Positions 38,611 through 47,228 of a stretch of 64,000 nt of DNA are shown piece by piece. The notes under the pieces are model-generated. The model made no database searches and was not told where the DNA came from. It saw only the letters and a program-made list of their open reading frames with translations. The first letter of the stretch is position 1; the number at the start of each line of letters is the position of its first letter. Source of the DNA: Planctomycetota bacterium (lineage in GTDB: Bacteria; Planctomycetota; UBA8742; UBA2392); NCBI GenBank assembly GCA_020638675.1, contig JACKID010000001.1, positions 1,798,001 through 1,862,000 on the forward strand, read 5' to 3'. The position numbers and the translations under genes are program-made.

Positions 38611-38958
38611 CTACTGCTGCACGCCGAGCGCGTTGCCTTCGGAATCCCAGAAGCTGGCAAATTTGGTCGGGCCTTCCTGCTGGATCTTGCCTACCTTGAT
38701 GCCCTTGGCTTCGAGCGCCTTCAGCGTTTCTTCAATATTGTCTGTCTTGAAGTAGGGCATGGGCCCGTGGCCGACATCCTTGCCGCCTGCCTCGCTGGGG
38801 TGCAGCGCGATGTTCACGCCCGCTGCATCGAGCCGCAGGGCCGCGTAGTGCGGGGCCGCGCTGAACAGCACCTGGCAGCCCAGCGTCTCCGTGTACCACT
38901 TCAGCGCGCGGTCGAAGTCGTTGGTCCACATCATCACGTGGCTGAATCCGCTGAACAT
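38611..38958 (-). CDS. VOC-family (glyoxalase/bleomycin-resistance) protein
   Basis: This 115-residue protein has one VOC module: MFSGFSHVMMWTNDFDRALKWYTETLG, VNIALHPSE, then a final beta segment with FASFWDSEGNALGVQQ. One metal ligand candidate is His8 in the first block and another the histidine of ALHPSE. Substrate is unknown. It is nine bases downstream of the purine nucleoside phosphorylase gene. Confidence 0.85.
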   Translation of the reverse strand: MFSGFSHVMMWTNDFDRALKWYTETLGCQVLFSAAPHYAALRLDAAGVNIALHPSEAGGKDVGHGPMPYFKTDNIEETLKALEAKGIKVGKIQQEGPTKFASFWDSEGNALGVQQ

Positions 38959-38967
38959 GGGGCCCTC

Positions 38968-39798
38968 CTAGAGGCTGCCTACCAGTGTCTTCACGATCTT
39001 GGTCAGTTTCGGCTCGGCGCTTCCGGCCGTCTTGATGATGGTGTCGATGTCGGCTTCTTCGAGGTGGTCCGGGTCGCACATGTCGGTGCAGATGCTGAAC
39101 GCCACGACCTTCATGCCCATGTGCCGCGCGGTGATGACCTCGGGCACGGTGGACATGCCGACGACATCGGCGCCGAAGTTGCGCAGCATGCGGTACTCGG
39201 CGCGCGACTCCAGCGTCGGGCCGGTGACCCAGACGTAGACGCCCTCGCGCAGCTCCAGCCCGTGTTCTTTGGCGGCGGCGTGCGCCTTAGAAATCAGTTC
39301 CGGGTCGTAGGGGCGTGACATATCGGGGAAGCGCGGGCCGATGGTTTCGTCGTTCGGTCCGACCAGCGGGCTGGTGCCGACGAGGCCCGGGAGGTTGATG
39401 TGGTCCTCGATCACCATCAGGTCGCCGAGCTTCCAGTCCAAGTTCAGCCCGCCGGCCGCATTGCTTAGCACGACCGTGTCGCAGCCCAGCGCCTTCAGAA
39501 GGCGGACCGGGTAGACGATGTCCGCGAGGCTGTGGCCTTCATAGAAGTGGAGCCGGCCTTCGAATACGTAGACATCTGTGCCGTTCAATTGGCCCGCGAC
39601 GAACTCGCCGCCGTGGCTCTGCACGCTGGCCTTGGCCATGCCCGGGATTTCGCCGAACGGGATTCGCACGTCGGCTTCGACTTCCTTGCCCAGCGCGCCG
39701 AGCCCCGTGCCGAGCACGATGCCAACCTTGGCGCGCACTTTCGTTTTGCCGTGGATCGACTTCACGGCTTCGTCGAGTTGTTCCTTGAGAGCATGCAT
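38968..39798 (-). CDS. punA: Purine nucleoside phosphorylase
   Basis: This 276-residue enzyme of the trimeric PNP family splits purine nucleosides with phosphate to base and ribose 1-phosphate. Family blocks are GIVLGTGLGALG, QSHGGEFVAG, FEGRLHFYEGHS, SNAAGGLN, YVWVTGPTLESRAEYRML with the base-contact glutamate, and MSTVPEVITARHMGMKV. Length fits. It is in a run of minus-strand genes with spacings of 9 and 12 bases. Confidence 0.93.
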   Translation of the reverse strand: MHALKEQLDEAVKSIHGKTKVRAKVGIVLGTGLGALGKEVEADVRIPFGEIPGMAKASVQSHGGEFVAGQLNGTDVYVFEGRLHFYEGHSLADIVYPVRLLKALGCDTVVLSNAAGGLNLDWKLGDLMVIEDHINLPGLVGTSPLVGPNDETIGPRFPDMSRPYDPELISKAHAAAKEHGLELREGVYVWVTGPTLESRAEYRMLRNFGADVVGMSTVPEVITARHMGMKVVAFSICTDMCDPDHLEEADIDTIIKTAGSAEPKLTKIVKTLVGSL

Positions 39799-39810
39799 TG
39801 TGGCTCCGGT

Positions 39811-40101
39811 TCAGGTCTTGAGCTTGTCGCGCAGCGTCGCTTCATCGAGGCCGCTGATTGCCACACGCTTATCCTGACTGGCGTGGCCGGAGACAAGCTC
39901 AATTTCGCGGGCTGCAATTCCGAGCACGCTCGACAGCAGGCGCACCACGCCCTCGTTGGCGCGGCCTTTCTCGGGCGGGTCTTTCACCTGCAGCTTGAGG
40001 GCACCGCCATGTTCGCCCACAATGCGGTCCTGCTTCGCTTTTGGGCTGACGCGCAGGCGCAGGAAGATGCGCCCCTCGCGGTGCTCGAGTTCCAGTGCCA
40101 T
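39811..40101 (-). CDS. DUF167/YggU-family protein
   Basis: This 96-residue protein has the DUF167 signature: LRVSPKAKQDRIVGEHGGALKLQVKDPPEKGRAN begins its core in pieces such as VKDPPEKGRANEG, and VSGHASQDKRVAI ends it. The family is widespread and its function is unknown. It is two bases after the preceding exported-protein gene. Confidence 0.88.
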   Translation of the reverse strand: MALELEHREGRIFLRLRVSPKAKQDRIVGEHGGALKLQVKDPPEKGRANEGVVRLLSSVLGIAAREIELVSGHASQDKRVAISGLDEATLRDKLKT

Positions 40102-40103
40102 GG

Positions 40104-41120
40104 CTATTTGTTCTTCAGCGCTTCGATTACCTTGACGTACTCTTCCGTTCCGTCGCGCGCCTTCTTGAGCGTGGTGCGCCCGCCGGGCCCGTGGTAGTCC
40201 TTCTCTTCGAGATAGTCCCGCCAGTTGTCAAGTTGTCCGCTGCCGAGGTGATTGATGGCCAGGGTCACGTCGGCCCACCCGCCGGTCACGTAGAGCGCCT
40301 TCGGCCAGAATTCCTTGATGACCGTCAGCGCTGCCCGCTGCTTCAGGTAGTTGGGCGTGTACTCCTGCTTCATGTCGTTCTGCTTCGAGCCGGTGTTGCT
40401 GACGAGGAACTGCCAGCTCAGGACGTTCTCAGGGGACGCCTCGATGTTCTGCTCGGCCTTGAACAGGTTCAGCCACTCGCGCTTGGTGGTAAGCAGCCAG
40501 GCGGTCATCTTGGGCGGGACGTCCTCGCTGCCGGTGATGCTGTTGCTGCTGACGAGCTTGTCCAGCTCGCGCCGAACCTTTCCCGCCTCCTTGGCCGCGT
40601 CCGCCCATGCATCCTGGGCTTCCTTCTCGTTCTTGAAGTCGTCGAAGTGCTGCAAGGCCACGGCCATCATGCGGTAGTAGTAGGCCATGCCGGACTTGAT
40701 GTCGTTGGCGAGGTTCAGCAGCTCAGGTGTGCTCAGCTCGTTCTCTTTGCGGACGGTGTGGCCTACGTCCTTCAACTTTCGCTCGGCTTCCTTGTAGTAG
40801 CCGAGGCGCAGCAGGAAGACGCCTTCGAGGTAGTCGCGGACGCTGACGTGCAGCTCGTTGACGTGCTTCGTCATCGCCTTCTTTTCGTCGCTGTCGTTGT
40901 AGCCTTTCAGCAACTCGCGATAGCGGCGCAGCACCGTTGGGCCGTCCACCGCGACGGCGGTGTCTTTTGGGTCGTCATCCTTGGGATCCACGTCGTCGGG
41001 CTGTTCGCCGCCGGTGGCGATGCGCTTCTTGACGTCAGCCTTCTCGATGCGCGGAAACACCTGCGCGGACGTCGCGCCGGTAGCCAGACACAAGAGGAGA
41101 ATAAGGCAAAGACGAGGCAT
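40104..41120 (-). CDS. Exported hypothetical protein
   Basis: This 338-residue protein has a signal peptide (LCLILLLCLATGATSA) and an Asp/Lys-rich linker. The remaining helical body holds TPR-like pairs (LEGVFLLRLGYYKEAERKLKD). The GGAGGA ribosome site just upstream fixes the ATG at 41120. No family is recognised. It lies ten bases after the FHA-sigma54 activator and may be its target or operon partner by position only. Confidence 0.68.
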   Translation of the reverse strand: MPRLCLILLLCLATGATSAQVFPRIEKADVKKRIATGGEQPDDVDPKDDDPKDTAVAVDGPTVLRRYRELLKGYNDSDEKKAMTKHVNELHVSVRDYLEGVFLLRLGYYKEAERKLKDVGHTVRKENELSTPELLNLANDIKSGMAYYYRMMAVALQHFDDFKNEKEAQDAWADAAKEAGKVRRELDKLVSSNSITGSEDVPPKMTAWLLTTKREWLNLFKAEQNIEASPENVLSWQFLVSNTGSKQNDMKQEYTPNYLKQRAALTVIKEFWPKALYVTGGWADVTLAINHLGSGQLDNWRDYLEEKDYHGPGGRTTLKKARDGTEEYVKVIEALKNK

Positions 41121-41130
41121 GGGGTCCTCC

Positions 41131-43035
41131 CTAATCACTGAGCCCGTAGCGTTCCATCTTCTTGCGCAGACCGAGACGCGAGAGCCCGAGCATTTCGGCC
41201 GCGCGGGACTTGTTGCCCTTGGTGCGCTCGATGGCCTCGACGATCTTGCGCTTCTCGACGTTCTCGACGACGTCCTTCAGGCTGCCGCCGGCTTCCGCCA
41301 GTGATTCTTCCTCAGCCATCTGCCGCAATTGCGGGCTGAGCAGCGCCGCGTCGATTTTCTTTCCATCTGACAACGCGACCATCTTCTTCACTTCGTTCTC
41401 GAGCTCGCGCACGTTGCCGGGCCAGTTGTAGTTGATCATGGCTCGCAACACGCCGCGGTCCATCTTGATGTCCGGGTAGCCGGCTTCTTTCGCGTTCTGT
41501 TTCAGGAAGTGGTCGACCATCGCGGCGATGTCTTCCTTGCGCTCGCGCAGCGGCGGCAGCTTGATGGTCACCACGTTGATGCGGAAAAACAGGTCCTGCC
41601 GGAATGCGCCCTTGCGCACCTGCTCAGCCAGTTCCTTGTTCGTGGCGCACACGAGGCGGAAGTCGACCTTCTTGCTCTGCTTGCTGCCGATGGGGCGGAC
41701 TTCGCCCTCCTCCAGTACGCGCAGCAGCTTGGCCTGCATCGAAGGGCTGATTTCGCCAATCTCGTCGAGGAAGATCGTGCCGCCGTTGGCCATGCCGAAC
41801 AGGCCCATCTTGTCGCGCTCGGCGCCGGTGAACGCGCCCTTCACGTAGCCGAACAGCTCGCTCTCGAACAGCGTGTCCGGCAGCGCCGCGCAGTTTTCGG
41901 CAACGAAGCGGCCTTTGCTGGCGCGGCTGGAATTGAAGTGCAGCGCACGGGCGATCAGTTCCTTGCCTGTGCCCGGCTCGCCGAGGATCAGCACCGGAAC
42001 GGGCAGGTCGGTGATCTTGTCGAGCATGCGGAACACTTCCTGCATGCCGGCGCTCTTGCCGATGATCTCGCTGTAGTCGTGCTGCCAGGCCGGTGACTCG
42101 CGCCCTTCGGCCTCAAGGCGCAGCGCCGTAAGCTCCGCCGTCTGCATGTCGAGCTTGGCCTCAAGCTCTTTACGCACGCCTTCCAGTTCGGTTTCGAAGT
42201 TCTCGATCTTGTACTCGAGCGCTTCCTCATTGCGGCGTGACTCGGCTGCGCCAACCAGCACGGCCGTCAGGTTGGCGGCGGTTTCCAGCAGCTCGACCTG
42301 CGCGTCGCTCAAGTCCGCGTCCTTGCTTTCGCGCTCTACATAGAGCACGCCTGTAAGTCGCTCGCCTGCCTTCAGCGGGATGTAGACGCACGGCGGATGC
42401 GCGGCCGAGCGCGGCTTGACCTGTGTCTTTGCGCGCGGCGTGAGCAGCTTGTTCGCCGCGCTCAGGAAGTTGGCAGGCAGCTCATTTGTCGGCGTGCCGC
42501 TGATGAAGTTGAAGAACGCGCGTCCGCGAGCGTTGCCTTCGTCATCGGCGACCGCGATGCAGACGCGCACACCCGGCATGAGCCGCCCGATGAACTGCGC
42601 CGCGGAATCCATCAGCGCCTTGGGCGTATCCTCGACGGCGGCGTGGGCGAAGCCCGCCAGCGCCTCCGCGATGCCGATCTGGAAGCTCGGCGCGCCCGGC
42701 TTGGCGCTGATCGGCTCCATGGCGTTCTTGGTTTCGAACGCGCTGGATTCCTCCGAGAACAGCGACAGCTTCGCCAGCCCGATCTGGAAGGTCTCGCCGT
42801 ACTGGATCGATTGCTCCAGCACCGGCTCGCCGTGCATGTACGTGCCGTTGCGGGATTTCAGGTCGCGCAGCACCCAGGTCTTGTCGGGCTGCTGCTCCAG
42901 CACGCAATGGTGGCGGCTGGCCTTTTCATCCGTGACCATGATGGTGTTGTCGGGCGCGCGGCCTACGGAAACCTCTGTGCCAGCCAGCTGGTAGTGGTTG
43001 GTGTTTCCCTTTTCCTCAACAACAAGGAATGGCAT
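41131..43035 (-). CDS. FHA-GAF-sigma54-dependent transcriptional activator
   Basis: This 634-residue regulator has four parts. An FHA phosphothreonine-binding domain lies at about residues 20-90 (VSVGRAPDN, ASRHHCVLE, KSRNGTYMHG). A GAF sensor covers about 115-265, followed by a coiled linker. An AAA+ sigma54-interaction domain covers about 325-555, with Walker A GEPGTGKE, ESELFGYVKGAFTGAERDK carrying the GAFTGA sigma54 loop, and Walker B GGTIFLDEIGE. A Fis-type HTH is at the end (GNKSRAAEMLGLSRLGLRKKMER). It should bind DNA and melt sigma54 promoters. The FHA input suggests control by Ser/Thr kinases, an inference. Confidence 0.93.
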   Translation of the reverse strand: MPFLVVEEKGNTNHYQLAGTEVSVGRAPDNTIMVTDEKASRHHCVLEQQPDKTWVLRDLKSRNGTYMHGEPVLEQSIQYGETFQIGLAKLSLFSEESSAFETKNAMEPISAKPGAPSFQIGIAEALAGFAHAAVEDTPKALMDSAAQFIGRLMPGVRVCIAVADDEGNARGRAFFNFISGTPTNELPANFLSAANKLLTPRAKTQVKPRSAAHPPCVYIPLKAGERLTGVLYVERESKDADLSDAQVELLETAANLTAVLVGAAESRRNEEALEYKIENFETELEGVRKELEAKLDMQTAELTALRLEAEGRESPAWQHDYSEIIGKSAGMQEVFRMLDKITDLPVPVLILGEPGTGKELIARALHFNSSRASKGRFVAENCAALPDTLFESELFGYVKGAFTGAERDKMGLFGMANGGTIFLDEIGEISPSMQAKLLRVLEEGEVRPIGSKQSKKVDFRLVCATNKELAEQVRKGAFRQDLFFRINVVTIKLPPLRERKEDIAAMVDHFLKQNAKEAGYPDIKMDRGVLRAMINYNWPGNVRELENEVKKMVALSDGKKIDAALLSPQLRQMAEEESLAEAGGSLKDVVENVEKRKIVEAIERTKGNKSRAAEMLGLSRLGLRKKMERYGLSD

Positions 43036-43095
43036 TCAGACGCGCGCTCCGGTGTGTGTGCAACAGTGTCAGTCCGCCGGTCTGGCGCGTCAAGA

Positions 43096-43133
43096 AGCGG
43101 TGGAAACTTTGTTACCACAAAGTCGCTACACCG
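43096..43133. promoter_or_regulatory. Nested palindrome between divergent genes
   Basis: GCGGTG (43096-43101) pairs with CACCGC (43128-43133), and inside it ACTTTG (43105-43110) pairs with CAAAGT (43117-43122). It lies between the sigma54 activator and the TPR gene, in the 111-base divergent gap. It could be an operator or leader hairpin. Confidence 0.4.
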
Positions 43134-43146
43134 CTAAACTAGGGCA

Positions 43147-44595
43147 GTGCAAGCCGAAGATGCCTATCTGTTCCGACACGCCGTGATGCGCGACGGTGCA
43201 TACAACATGCAACTGCCGTCTTCTCGCGCGTTGCTTCACAAACTTGCCAGCGAGTTGATTGAGGGCCTGTTCGCCCACGTTCTCGCTGAGGTCGCAATGG
43301 ACGTTGCCAACCACGCACGCCTGGCGAACCAGGAGATGCACGAGCCGGCACTGCTGCAGCGAGAATGCAGGTTCACGGAACTCGCTGTCGAGCACGCCCA
43401 GGCCAACTTCCACAACGATGACGTCATACGGATGTGCGTTCGCATGGCGGAGATCGCGCCGGGTCGCCGCTCGGAGTTCCTGTTGCGCGCAGGATCCATT
43501 TGCGTGCGGACAGGCCGGCCCAAGCTGGCCGAGAGCTACCTGCTTCAGGCGGAAGGAGACTCCAGGACTGAGGCCAACCGCCTCGGTGAACTGGGCGTCC
43601 TCTACAAGGGCCTCGGTCGCACTGAGGAAAGCCGGCTTGCGTTCGAGCGCTCGATCGATCTGCATCGCACTTCAGGTGACGACCGCGCCCGTGCCCGCGT
43701 GCAGCTCAACCTGGCCGGACTGATCATGCACATTGGCCGCCACGATGAAGGGCTCGCACTGATGCAGGAGAGTCTGGCGCTGGCGCGTGCAACGGGCGAT
43801 CGCGGGCTGGAGGGCGTGTGCCTCGCCAACATCGGCATGGCGCAGCACGACGTTGGCGAAGTCGCCGTCGCTGCCCGGATGTATGAAGCCGCCTTGGCCG
43901 TGCATCGCGACTCGGGCAATCTCCGTGAAGAAGGAGTAGTTGCGGGCTATCAGGCTATCCTTGAGCAGGAGACCGGCCACCTCGGCAAGGCCGAATTCCA
44001 GATGCTGGAGGCGCTCAAGATCCATGAGCAAACCGGCAACCGCCGTATGGCACTGGTGATGCTCGGCAATATCGCCAACGTTCAGCGTCTCACAGGCAAC
44101 TTTGACAGGTCAGCAGAGCTGTATCGGCAAGCGCTCGATCTGGCCCGCGAAGTTGGTGAGCGCACGATTGAAGGGACCCTGCTGTCCCACGCCGCGGCCC
44201 TGGCGGAGGACACCGGGGACCGCACCCGGGCAGCCCAGCTGAACCAGCAGGCGCTCGCCATCGCCCGGGAGACCGACAACCGGCGCGGCCAAGGCGCAAT
44301 CCTGAACGCGCTGGCCCACCTGGCAACGCTTGGCGAGAACTACGTTGAGGCTGAGAGTCTGTTTCAAAGCGCGCTGGAAATACTGCGCCAGACGCGCTAC
44401 CGGATGTTCGAGGGAGTCGCCTGCTGCGACTACTCGCTGATGCTTATCAAGACCGGCCGCATCGACGAGGCCCGCGAGCAATGGACCAAGGGCGCAGCGA
44501 TCCTGCGCGAGATCGGCGAACTGCACGAACTGGGCCGGAAGCGCGCGACTCACGAGCAGGCTTGCGCCGGGGCCGGCATCGAGCCGTTCGACTAG
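43147..44595 (+). CDS. TPR protein resembling the C-terminal half of AAA/STAND ATPases
   Basis: This 482-residue soluble protein has a tandem of about eight TPR-like repeats (for example AGLIMHIGRHDEGLALMQESLALARATG). Its N-terminus, DAYLFRHAVMRDGAYNMQL, matches the helical motif (FRHALVxEAAY) that normally follows an AAA/STAND ATPase domain in larger regulators or adenylate cyclases. The ATPase is missing, and only 111 bases separate it from the divergent sigma54 gene. It starts at GTG. It may be a truncated derivative or a stand-alone binding protein. Confidence 0.75.
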   Translation: MQAEDAYLFRHAVMRDGAYNMQLPSSRALLHKLASELIEGLFAHVLAEVAMDVANHARLANQEMHEPALLQRECRFTELAVEHAQANFHNDDVIRMCVRMAEIAPGRRSEFLLRAGSICVRTGRPKLAESYLLQAEGDSRTEANRLGELGVLYKGLGRTEESRLAFERSIDLHRTSGDDRARARVQLNLAGLIMHIGRHDEGLALMQESLALARATGDRGLEGVCLANIGMAQHDVGEVAVAARMYEAALAVHRDSGNLREEGVVAGYQAILEQETGHLGKAEFQMLEALKIHEQTGNRRMALVMLGNIANVQRLTGNFDRSAELYRQALDLAREVGERTIEGTLLSHAAALAEDTGDRTRAAQLNQQALAIARETDNRRGQGAILNALAHLATLGENYVEAESLFQSALEILRQTRYRMFEGVACCDYSLMLIKTGRIDEAREQWTKGAAILREIGELHELGRKRATHEQACAGAGIEPFD

Positions 44596-44954
44596 ACAAG
44601 CTCGCGGCCATCAAGCGGGTTGCCGCAGTACATGCAGGTGACCGCGCGTTTGCCGTTGGTCTTGCCGCAGTTTGCGCACTGTTGCGGCCCGAGTTGCGGC
44701 TTGTACTTGCCGTCGAGGCGCCCGTCGCTGAGGTCAACTTCCGTGACGATCTCGCGGAACTCATCCTCGGTGAACACGCCCTTGCGCGAGCAAACCTCAA
44801 GCAGCGAGCGAATGATCAGCGTCTGCCGCTCGATGGCATCCTCCAGCCGAGCCATCGCATTCTCGGCGCGGCGTGCGGAGCTCTCGGCGTCGGTGGCGGC
44901 GTGTGCGGCCTGTCGCGCGGCGCCGTACGAGTTGTGAACCCATCCGTAATACAT
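44592..44954 (-). CDS. Zinc-ribbon hypothetical protein
   Basis: This 120-residue protein has a helical N-terminal half (AARQAAHAATDAESSARRAE) and a C-terminal zinc ribbon with two CxxC pairs (CANCGKTN and CMYCGNPL). AAGGAGG close to the ATG at 44954 fixes the start. The family is not recognised. It is convergent with the TPR gene and their stop codons overlap by four bases. Confidence 0.68.
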   Translation of the reverse strand: MYYGWVHNSYGAARQAAHAATDAESSARRAENAMARLEDAIERQTLIIRSLLEVCSRKGVFTEDEFREIVTEVDLSDGRLDGKYKPQLGPQQCANCGKTNGKRAVTCMYCGNPLDGRELV

Positions 44955-45031
44955 GTCTGCCTCCTTGCCCACAGCATACCCGGCCGTGGCGACATCGCGA
45001 TTGCAACGATTCACGCAGTTTGGAACGGCGG

Positions 45032-45069
45032 ACTGCATCTGCCGCCAAGGTAATGCAGTTCTTGGCGGC
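45032..45069. repeat. Inverted repeat after rsmH
   Basis: GCCGCCAAG (45041-45049) pairs with CTTGGCGGC (45061-45069), and ACTGCAT (45032-45038) pairs with ATGCAGT (45053-45059). The same word pair recurs in inverted orientation at 46145-46187, upstream of rsmH. Confidence 0.4.
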
Positions 45070-45077
45070 TTGGCGGC

Positions 45078-46115
45078 TCAGGCTTTTGTGGCAATTAGTA
45101 GTTTCGCCGAGCGCGCTCTTGGGTTGTTGTAGATCTCGTCGCTGGAGGGGCGCACGCCGTCGATCTCGATCGCCGTGTACAGCCCCTGCTTGAAGCCTTC
45201 CAGCAGCGCGTCGTGTACGCGCTTTTCCTCGCCGCTGTGGAAGGTGATGAACGCGACGCGTCCGCCCGCATTCAGCAGATACGGCAGCGTGCGCAGCAAA
45301 TGATCGAGGTTCGCCGTCTCCCGGTTCACCGCCATGCGCAGCGCCTGGAAGACCCGCGCGGCCGGGTGCTGGTCGCGGGCCGAGCGCTTCTTGTACGACT
45401 TCAGCCCGTACGCGCGCAGCACAATGTTCACCAGCTCGCCGGTGCGCGTGGGGCAGCCCTGCTTGATCGCCGCCGCGATCGCCTCCGCGCGCGGCTCGTC
45501 ACCCAGCTCGCGCAGCAGCCCCGCCAGCGCTTCTTCGTCGGTCTCGGCGATCAACTGCGCGGCCGTGATGCCCCGCGTGGCATCCATCCGCATGTCGAGC
45601 GGCGCGTCGCGCTTGAAGCCGAAACCGCGCTGCGGGTCATCCAGCTGCATGCTGGAAATCCCGAGGTCCGCCAGCAGGCAATCCACGCCCGCCAACCCCT
45701 CGGCCGCGAGCACGTTGCCGATGCCCGCAAAGTTCGTGTGGTGGGTCGAGACGCTCAGCCCCGCCGACTTCAGGCGCTCGGTCGTGCGGGCCAGCTCTGC
45801 GGCGTCGAGGTCCGTCGCGATCACGCGCGCGCCCGTCTTCGCCAGTGCCGCCGTGTGCCCGCCGTAGCCCAGCGTGCAGTCCAGCACGACCTCGCCCGGT
45901 TGCGGCTTGAGCGCAGCCAGCACCTCGCGCAGCATCACCGGCACGTGCGTGCCCGCGGGCGTGCGACCGGCCGCGCGCACCTTGGCGACCTCGTCGGGGT
46001 ACTTGTCCGGCGCGAGCTCTTTGTACTTTTCTTCGAAGCGCTTCGGGTGCGTGCCCTGGTAGCGCTTGCGCCTCGGTGGTTTCGGGTTTGCGGACTCGGA
46101 CGGGCTGTCGCTCAT
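45078..46115 (-). CDS. rsmH: 16S rRNA m4C1402 methyltransferase RsmH
   Basis: This 345-residue SAM-dependent enzyme methylates C1402 of 16S rRNA. HVPVML is at residues 57-62, the SAM loop DCTLGYGGHT at 79-88 and LLADLGISSMQLD follows, with the usual FQALRMAVNRE and ITFHSGEEKRV blocks near the end. An N-terminal extension of about 50 basic residues (KRYQGTHPKRFEEKYKEL) precedes the conserved start, as I recall for planctomycete members. The mraZ and mur genes that often neighbour rsmH are absent. Confidence 0.93.
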   Translation of the reverse strand: MSDSPSESANPKPPRRKRYQGTHPKRFEEKYKELAPDKYPDEVAKVRAAGRTPAGTHVPVMLREVLAALKPQPGEVVLDCTLGYGGHTAALAKTGARVIATDLDAAELARTTERLKSAGLSVSTHHTNFAGIGNVLAAEGLAGVDCLLADLGISSMQLDDPQRGFGFKRDAPLDMRMDATRGITAAQLIAETDEEALAGLLRELGDEPRAEAIAAAIKQGCPTRTGELVNIVLRAYGLKSYKKRSARDQHPAARVFQALRMAVNRETANLDHLLRTLPYLLNAGGRVAFITFHSGEEKRVHDALLEGFKQGLYTAIEIDGVRPSSDEIYNNPRARSAKLLIATKA

Positions 46116-46144
46116 GGCGGGAGCTTAGCACGGTCTTGAACTAC

Positions 46145-46187
46145 TTTGGCCGCCAAGACGCCAATGGGCGGCAGGGAAATGCAGTGC
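46145..46187. repeat. Repeat words shared with the rsmH 3' flank
   Basis: The segment carries GGCCGCCAAG, CGCCAA, GGCGGCAG and ATGCAGT in the same kinds of words as 45032-45069, oppositely oriented, so rsmH is flanked by related copies. Divergent and short, so only suggestive. Confidence 0.3.
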
Positions 46188-46324
46188 CCGGCGCGTTGCC
46201 CCTTCGGTCAAACTTAATCAAAGCTTCGCAGCCCCGGGGCGCCGGCGGTGCCGATCTATTCAGATGCCCTCAACACTGGTGCAAAGCGTCCGCGTCGCCG
46301 CTATGTTTCTCGCAAGGAGAAGCC

Positions 46325-46552
46325 ATGGCCGACAAGGAAGAACTGAAGAAGGCGTTCAAGGCCTTCAAGAAACGCCTGAAGCTGTATCAGCAGGACACCG
46401 GCAGCAGCTCGCCCGCGTCGCACCCGAGCCGCGACAAGGCGACCATCACCGCGATCAACCCGCCGGACCAGTACCCGCAGGAAATCTGGGACGAGCTGGT
46501 CGCGCAGGGAAAGCTCAAGCCCGCCGGGCGCGGCATGTACGAGCTGGCGTGA
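46325..46552 (+). CDS. Small conserved-looking hypothetical protein
   Basis: This 75-residue protein starts with a Lys-rich helix (KEELKKAFKAFKKRLKLYQQ) and ends with a winged-helix-like segment (YPQEIWDELVAQGKLKPAGRGMYELA in its last 26 residues). AAGGAGA lies just before the ATG. The function is unknown; a small DNA- or RNA-binding protein would fit the basic helix. It is divergent from rsmH and followed by a REP-like element. Confidence 0.68.
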   Translation: MADKEELKKAFKAFKKRLKLYQQDTGSSSPASHPSRDKATITAINPPDQYPQEIWDELVAQGKLKPAGRGMYELA

Positions 46553-46555
46553 ACA

Positions 46556-46617
46556 CGGTGGCGCGGACATTCCTGTCCGCGCGCAGACCAACACGGACAA
46601 GAATGTCCGTGCCACCG
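46556..46617. repeat. REP/BIME-like palindromic element 2
   Basis: Two perfect hairpins sit side by side: 9-bp stem 46561-46569 with 46574-46582, and 8-bp stem 46592-46599 with 46604-46611. The whole also forms a 17-bp outer inverted repeat (46556-46572 with 46601-46617) with one mismatch. It fills the gap between two genes and has no T-run. This two-hairpin BIME shape is typical of RAYT-mobilised REPs. Confidence 0.65.
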
Positions 46618-46628
46618 AAAGGTGCAAC

Positions 46629-47228
46629 ATGGATGAGTTGATTGTCGGCGTGAACCTGTTCGCGATCTGCTTCGTGCTGGCGGCGATGGAAGTCCACATC
46701 GAGGGCCCCAACGGCTGGGCGACCACGCTGCCGACCTGGCGCTTCGACCGCCCGTGGCTGCGCAAGCTCACCAACGGCAAGCCGATCACCGGCTATCACG
46801 TCTACATCAACCTGGTCATTCTCGGCTTCCTGCACTACCCGCTGATACTCTCCAAGTGGACCTTCGTCGGCGAGCTGCGGATCCTGAGCCAGTACCTGAT
46901 GGTCGCGGTCTGGTGGGATTTCCTCTGGTTCGTGATCAACCCGCACTTCGGGATACGCCGCTTCAAAAGCAAGAACGTCTGGTGGCACAAACAGTGGATC
47001 GCGGGCATGCCCATGGACTACCCGATGGGCACGATCTGCAGCGCCGCGCTGTGGTTCTGGGCCGACTGGCTGCAGCCCGGCCCGGCCATCACCATTTTCG
47101 CGTGGGCCAAGCTGCTCGGCATCGTGATCGGGCTGACCGCGCTCACGGCCGTCGTCATGGAAATCATCGGGCGCCACCGCCCCGGCAAACCGCTGCCTGA
47201 TGGCCAACCGGCCGAGCCCGCACCATGA
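46629..47228 (+). CDS. Multi-span membrane protein
   Basis: This 199-residue protein has about five transmembrane helices and unusually many tryptophans. Conserved-looking segments are YHVYINLVILGFLHYPLIL, VWWDFLWFVINPHFG and WWHKQWIAGMPMDYP. I do not recognise the family. The C-terminus is proline-rich and cytoplasmic or periplasmic. The ATG follows 11 bases after the REP-like element and the stop overlaps the next gene (ATGA). Confidence 0.7.
   Translation: MDELIVGVNLFAICFVLAAMEVHIEGPNGWATTLPTWRFDRPWLRKLTNGKPITGYHVYINLVILGFLHYPLILSKWTFVGELRILSQYLMVAVWWDFLWFVINPHFGIRRFKSKNVWWHKQWIAGMPMDYPMGTICSAALWFWADWLQPGPAITIFAWAKLLGIVIGLTALTAVVMEIIGRHRPGKPLPDGQPAEPAP

Noticed and set aside
46301..46789. 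Minus-strand frame encoding peptides such as VARTFLSVLVCARTG
   Set aside because: These residues are simply the translation of the palindromic REP-like element; a known kind of spurious ORF.
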